Translations under genes and position numbers: made by a program
Part shown: piece after piece, positions 60,110 to 64,000 of the stretch
How the letters are laid out: every line of letters begins with the position of its first letter
Numbering within the stretch: position 1 is the stretch's first letter
The notes under the pieces: model-generated
Told to the model about the DNA's origin: nothing
The model's input: the letters and a program-made list of their open reading frames with translations, nothing else
Databases searched by the model: none
Assembly (NCBI GenBank): GCA_046330315.1
Contig: JAXLSZ010000009.1
Location: 124,001-188,000 of the forward strand
Reading direction: 5' to 3'
DNA: 64,000 nucleotides
DNA from: JAXLSZ01 sp046330315
GTDB taxonomy: Bacteria > Actinomycetota > Thermoleophilia > Solirubrobacterales > 70-9

Positions 60110-60409
60110 CTAGGCGTTCTCCATCGCCTTCGCGACCCCGGAGCGCATCTCCTCGGGGTTCATCGCGGGCACCACGGTTATTTTGGCCCCCATCCCGAGG
60201 AAGAAGGGCTCCGCCGCCGAGGGGATGTCGCTCGAGTCCTCCATCTCGAAGAAGAGCAGGCCCGTCCGCATGCCGTCCTCGGCGACGAAGTAGGCGGCCT
60301 CGACGTTGAGCGCCTCCAGCGACTTGCCGAAGATCTCCGGGAGGGAGCCGTCCTCGATCGCCTCATTCCCGGCCTCGGTGGGGATCTGGACCTTCATCAG
60401 CATGCGCAT
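60110..60409 (-). CDS. DUF3303-like small protein
   Basis: 99 residues from ATG 60409 (AGGAGG upstream). Ferredoxin-like pattern MRMLMKVQIPTEAGNEAIEDGSLP then YFVAEDGMRTGLLFFEMEDSSDIP and ITVVPAMNPEEMRSGVAKA. Such proteins resemble stress-linked dimeric alpha/beta barrels of unknown function. Confidence 0.7.
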   Translation of the reverse strand: MRMLMKVQIPTEAGNEAIEDGSLPEIFGKSLEALNVEAAYFVAEDGMRTGLLFFEMEDSSDIPSAAEPFFLGMGAKITVVPAMNPEEMRSGVAKAMENA

Positions 60410-60516
60410 GGTTGCCTCCTCGGTTGGGTGCCGCTGACAGGTTTGGCCGGCCCGCTTCCTGCTCTGCACTCCGCTTCGGCGCCGGCAGCCCACACTACGC
60501 CCGGCTCACCGCCCGG

Positions 60517-61845
60517 TCAACCGGCGAGCGCGTAGAGCTGCCAGTCCTCCGGCACGCCCTTCAGGGTGTGGGTGCCGCGCTCGTCGAAGCGGAGCTCCGA
60601 GCCCGCCGTGAGGTCGCGGACGGTGCGCGAGACCAGCACCTCGCCGTCCCCGGCCGTGTCCATGACCCGGGCGGCGATGTGGACGGCAAGCCCGGCGATG
60701 TCGCCGTTCTGCATCTCGATCTCGCCGACGTGCAGGCCGGCGCGGGAGCGAAGCCCCTCCGCCTCGAGGGCGTCGAGGATCCAGCGCGCCGCCTCGGCGC
60801 CGCGGGCGGGGCCGGTGAAGGTCGCGAGGGCGCCGTCGCCGGTGCTCTTGACCAGGTGGCCGTCGAAGCGCTCCATCCCCTCGCCGACGATCCGGGTGTG
60901 GCGCTCGAGCTTCTCCCTCCAGGCCGCGTCGCCGAGGCGGGCCAGCGCCTCGGTTGAGCCGACGATGTCGGTGAACAGGACGGTCGCCAGCACCCTCTCC
61001 GAGCGGGCGGCGGGGGCGGGGGCGCCGACGAACTCGCGAAGCTGCGCCAGCATCTCGCCCGTCTCGCCAAGCCAGGGCAGGTGCTCCTCACCCTCGAGCT
61101 CGACGTAGCGGGCGTTGGGAATGCGCTCGGCCTCGGCGCGTGCCAGCTCCGCCCTGACGATCCGATCGCTCCGTCTCTGCATCACCAGCGCCGGCTGGTG
61201 GATCGCCTCCAGGACGTCCCAGGCGCTGAGGCCGTCGGCGACCGCGCCCATGTAGCGGCGGGCGACCGCGGGGGTCGCGCAGGCGCGCTGCAGCCGCCCC
61301 CAGGCGGCGTCGCCATCGGGGACCCCGGCGAGCCAGCGGTCCCCGTGCAGCCCCTCGCCCCAGTGCTCGGCGGTGGAGAGGATGAACTCGCACCACTCCT
61401 CGAACTCGGCCTCGCTCATCTCGCCGCGGGAGCGTGGATCGAACCCGCCCGAGACTGCGTTCAGCAGGACGAGCCGGCCGACCCGGTCGGGGCGCCCTGC
61501 GGCCGCCAGCGCGGCGGTGATGCCGCCCTCCGAGACGCCGATCACGGTCGCCTCCCCGAGCCCCGCGGCGTCCATCACGGCGACGACCTGCTCGACCCGC
61601 AGCTCGACCGAGGGGGTCGCCTCCAGCGGGTCCGAGGCCCCGGTGCCCGGCTTGTCGTACATCGCGACCCGCGCGAACCCGCCCAGCTCGGCGAGGAACT
61701 CGCGCGGGTCGGGGTAGATCCAGAACTGGTCCACGTTGGAGACCCACCCCGGCACGATCATGATCTCGGCCGGGCCCTCGCCGAAGACCTGCCAGGCGAT
61801 GTTGATCCCGTCGTGCTCCAGGTACCTGGTTTGCGGCTCCTCCAT
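60517..61845 (-). CDS. alpha/beta-hydrolase fused to a class III cyclase (LipJ / Rv1900c-like)
   Basis: 442 residues. N-terminal hydrolase: nucleophile in IGVSEGGITA, acid/His region near EGEEHLPWLGE. C-terminal cyclase: VLFTDIVGST with metal Asp, VKSTGDGALATF, and NGDIAGLAVHIAARV. The Asn usual in the transition-state motif is replaced by His, as in this mycobacterial subgroup, so activity may be weak. The hydrolase domain may sense or act on a lipid-like ligand. Confidence 0.9.
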   Translation of the reverse strand: MEEPQTRYLEHDGINIAWQVFGEGPAEIMIVPGWVSNVDQFWIYPDPREFLAELGGFARVAMYDKPGTGASDPLEATPSVELRVEQVVAVMDAAGLGEATVIGVSEGGITAALAAAGRPDRVGRLVLLNAVSGGFDPRSRGEMSEAEFEEWCEFILSTAEHWGEGLHGDRWLAGVPDGDAAWGRLQRACATPAVARRYMGAVADGLSAWDVLEAIHQPALVMQRRSDRIVRAELARAEAERIPNARYVELEGEEHLPWLGETGEMLAQLREFVGAPAPAARSERVLATVLFTDIVGSTEALARLGDAAWREKLERHTRIVGEGMERFDGHLVKSTGDGALATFTGPARGAEAARWILDALEAEGLRSRAGLHVGEIEMQNGDIAGLAVHIAARVMDTAGDGEVLVSRTVRDLTAGSELRFDERGTHTLKGVPEDWQLYALAG

Positions 61846-61854
61846 GCCCCCTTT

Positions 61855-62454
61855 TTACATCCTTGCTTCGCCGCGCGCGCGTCTGTAGCGCTCGAAGATC
61901 ACCCGTGATCCGATCGTCGTGGTCTCGATCAGATCCAGCCGAATGTCTTCGGTGACCGGCGGCAGGAAGGGCGTGCCGCCGCCGAGGACGACCGGGTGGC
62001 GGAACATGCGCAGCTCCTCGACAAGGCCCAGCTCGAGCGCCGCCGCGGCCAGGCCGGCACCCCCGACGGCGACGTCGCGCTCACCCCTGCCGAGCGCCGC
62101 CGCGGCCTCCTCGGCCAGCGCCGCCTCCGCGAGCCGGGCGTTGCCCTCAACGCTCTCCAGCGTGCGGCTGAAGACGACCTTCGGGATCGCCGACCAGGCC
62201 TCGGCGAAGGCCGCCGCCGCCTCCGCCGGCACCGGCGCCCGAGGGTCTCCGATATCGCTCTCGCGCATCGACTGGTCCGTCTCCCAGGGCAGCATCGTCT
62301 CGTAGAGCCTGCGGCCCAGCAGATAGCCGCCGAGCTCGCGCACCTCCCCGAGGTGGAACCGGAACAGCTCCTCGTCGGGGTCCGCCCACCCGATCCCGCC
62401 TTCGCGGTCGGCGATGAAGCCGTCCACCGAGAGGTTCATCGAGTAGATCAGCAC
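61855..62454 (-). CDS. dihydrofolate reductase-family (RibD C-terminal type) protein
   Basis: 199 residues from GTG 62454; a longer frame to TTG 62490 lies inside the IS481 remnant and was rejected. Signatures: LIYSMNLSVDGFIADREGGIGW, LGRRLYETML, VVFSRTL, then VGGAGLAAAAL and PVVLGGGTPFLP. An NADPH-dependent reductase of unknown substrate. The native promoter was probably displaced by the IS fragment. Confidence 0.88.
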   Translation of the reverse strand: MLIYSMNLSVDGFIADREGGIGWADPDEELFRFHLGEVRELGGYLLGRRLYETMLPWETDQSMRESDIGDPRAPVPAEAAAAFAEAWSAIPKVVFSRTLESVEGNARLAEAALAEEAAAALGRGERDVAVGGAGLAAAALELGLVEELRMFRHPVVLGGGTPFLPPVTEDIRLDLIETTTIGSRVIFERYRRARGEARM

Positions 62455-62478
62455 GGATTCGGGCTCAGCGACTCTAGG

Positions 62479-62665
62479 TGTAGTTCCCAACCATGTTGTT
62501 CATCCGGGCCTCCTTGGAGGCTCGGGGTGTCGACGCCACCCAGCACCAAGGAGGAGACCGGATGAACGTTCACGCCAACGCCAAGCTCGGCCCGAAGGGC
62601 AGGCTCGTGATGGTTCGGCGGGTCGTCGAGGAACGCTGGTCCCTCACGGAGGCGGCGTTGCGCTC
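62479..62665 (+). mobile_element. IS481-family remnant (left end and transposase start)
   Basis: TGTAGTTCCCAACCATG looks like an IS481-type end; AAGGAGGAG then ATG 62562 opens MNVHANAKLGPKGRLVMVRRVVEE, a typical IS481 transposase start. Similarity stops after about 33 codons; no catalytic core or right end is present. Clearly a decayed fragment. Confidence 0.75.
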
Positions 62666-62930
62666 CGCGACCGCTCGCCTGCCCGCCTCCGCAAGTGTCA
62701 AGGCCGATCGTCAGTTCGAATTCCCTCATCGTCCTTCCACGCGAAACCGTAGCGTCTCCTCCTGCCAACGGTTTGCGGCCGCAGATGCGACAGGCGTTTC
62801 GCGCCGCCCGCGACGCTGCCAGCGGGTAGAGGTCGATCACCCGGTCGCAGGACCAGAGGCGGGTGTGGCCGGCGCCCCGGGCCCACTCCTCGATCAGGCC
62901 CTGTGCCCGCCCGCCCGCCCGCCGGATCCC
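62666..62930. other. gap of ~265 bp without an accepted gene
   Basis: Open frames on both strands look random. A minus-strand stretch (WARGAGHTRLWSCDRVIDLYPLAAS) may be a decayed coding piece, but nothing is recognisable. Confidence 0.4.
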
Positions 62931-64000
62931 TCAGCGGGCGCGGGCGAGGGGAATACGCGCCCTGAAGGAGGTACCGGCGTCGTTCGGGCACTGCTCGACG
63001 TCGCCGCCGACGGCGCGGGCGAGGCGTCTCGCCAATGGGAGGCCGAGCCCGGCGCCGGGGTGCTCGCCGGAGGACCCGGCCTCGCCCCGGAAGCCCGGCT
63101 CGAAGATCCGCTCGGTCTCGTCCCTGCCGACCCCCGGGCCATCGTCGCTGACGACGAACTCGGCGAAGCCGCCGCGGGGCTGGATGTTCAGCGCGACGCT
63201 GCCTCGCCCGTAGCGGCATCCGTTCTCGATCAGCGGGGCGAGGATCCGTTCGGCGGTGCCCGCGTCGATGTCGACCCGCAGCGACCGGTCGGTTGCCCGA
63301 AGGCGCAGATCGACCCCGCAGTCCTGCGCCAGGTCGCGGCAGGCGTCGATCGCGTCCTCACCCACCTCCTGGGCCTGCGCTGTCCCCAGGTCCTCGAGCG
63401 ACTCCGCCCTGGCCGCTGCCATCAGAGTCTCCAGCGTGCGCTGCATCTGCGAGGCGCGCGAGCGGATCTCGTGCAGTGCCTGTCTGTACTCCTCGTCGCC
63501 CCGCCTGCGACGCTGCGCCAACTCGGTCTCGGCGACAATCGCCGCCAGCGGGGTCCGTAGTTCGTGTGAGATTTCTGCCGATAGCTGCTGCTCGTGGCGC
63601 AGGCTCGACGCCAGGCGCGCGAGCATGGTGTCGAAGGTGGCGGCGAGCTGGGTGAGCTCGTCGTAGGGCTCGCCGACGTTGAAGCGGTGGTCGAGGTCGT
63701 GCTCGCTCCACTCGGCTGCCTCGGAGGTCATCTTCGCCACCGGGCGCAGGGCGCGGGCTACCACCAGCCGTGTAGCCATCACGATCAGAAGCAGCGCAGC
63801 GCAGGCGTAGAGGATCGAGGCCTTTAGAGCCTGCGAGGCCGAGTGCTCGTAGGGCTCGAGGGAGATCGCGGCGACGATCGTGCCCACCCGGTTTCCCCCC
63901 GCGCCGGTCAGAGGCACCGCGTAGAGGCGGACGTCGGCGCTCGGGTCCTCGGCCTGGCCACCCGCGCCGGTGGCCAGCGAGTCCGCGACCAGCTGCGTCG
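62931..64000 (-). CDS. sensor histidine kinase, HAMP type (partial, 5' end cut)
   Basis: The frame runs open through base 64000, so the sensor N terminus is missing. After a helix (ASILYACAALLLIVMATRLVVA) comes a HAMP-like linker, the H-box ISHELRTPLAAIVAE (phospho-His), N-box IENGCRYG, and ATP-lid motifs DDGPGV and GAGLGLPLARRLA. A response regulator would be expected to the right of the window. Confidence 0.93.
   Translation of the reverse strand, partial: TQLVADSLATGAGGQAEDPSADVRLYAVPLTGAGGNRVGTIVAAISLEPYEHSASQALKASILYACAALLLIVMATRLVVARALRPVAKMTSEAAEWSEHDLDHRFNVGEPYDELTQLAATFDTMLARLASSLRHEQQLSAEISHELRTPLAAIVAETELAQRRRRGDEEYRQALHEIRSRASQMQRTLETLMAAARAESLEDLGTAQAQEVGEDAIDACRDLAQDCGVDLRLRATDRSLRVDIDAGTAERILAPLIENGCRYGRGSVALNIQPRGGFAEFVVSDDGPGVGRDETERIFEPGFRGEAGSSGEHPGAGLGLPLARRLARAVGGDVEQCPNDAGTSFRARIPLARAR

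Noticed and set aside
62448..62840. 130-codon ORF on - over the IS481 remnant
   Set aside because: Overlaps the IS fragment antisense and has no recognisable domain.

Overview
The window is very GC-rich with short intergenic gaps, many GTG/TTG starts, LmrA/AcrR-type regulators, dodecin, DUF2203, LipJ-like hydrolase-cyclase and CoxD/CoxE-like genes. This suggests an actinobacterium, most likely of the Thermoleophilia (Solirubrobacterales or a relative). No rRNA, tRNA, CRISPR array, prophage or intact transposon was seen. Both ends cut through genes: an Rrf2-type regulator on the left and a sensor histidine kinase on the right.

Layout. 0-11 kb: CoxE-like VWA protein and MoxR ATPase, PPK2, DUF2203, a 1191-residue zinc-ribbon/cyclase/ATPase/TPR protein, an ArsA-type ATPase with a Cys-rich partner, and a lipoprotein. 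11-16 kb: GNAT enzyme, two cation antiporters of the CaCA superfamily, MOSC protein and a Bcp peroxiredoxin operon. 16-24 kb: acyl-CoA dehydrogenase behind a TetR-type operator, TVP38-like membrane protein, MacB-like ABC exporter, a zinc-ribbon protein, cold-shock protein and secreted proteins. 25-28 kb: a divergent TetR / PotD-like lipoprotein + nitrilase block bracketed by two copies of one hairpin. 28-43 kb: OafA-like acyltransferase, class III aminotransferase, RecD2-like helicase, aldose epimerase, flavin oxidoreductase, a large membrane protein, hydrolases and a HAD phosphatase. 43-48.5 kb: a little-known operon with a Cys-motif membrane protein, then a sigma factor / HTH protein / repeat protein / ImmA-IrrE protease cassette. 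48.6-64 kb: TetR + hydrolase + AhpD-like operon, beta-propeller protein, tautomerase, LmrA-type TetR + SnoaL operon, dodecin, a frameshifted secreted protein, amidase, LipJ-like hydrolase-cyclase, DHFR-like protein, an IS481 remnant and the histidine kinase.

The most unusual content is between the genes. (1) Six copies of one ~47-bp hairpin (H1) lie in the same orientation, five of them between convergent genes. (2) Other long hairpins (H2, H3, and a single long one at 16.4 kb) have different stems; H2 and H3 share an apical ACCCC...TAG sequence, and each pair brackets a small gene block. (3) Tandem duplications repeatedly span stop codons, mostly at convergent gene ends. (4) Tandem duplications of start regions have built chains of mini-ORFs joined by ATGA/GTGA overlaps in front of two unrelated genes. 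(5) At least 17 genes have a -10-like hexamer ending 6-9 nt before the start codon, which points to widespread leaderless transcription. I used that spacing to choose several starts.
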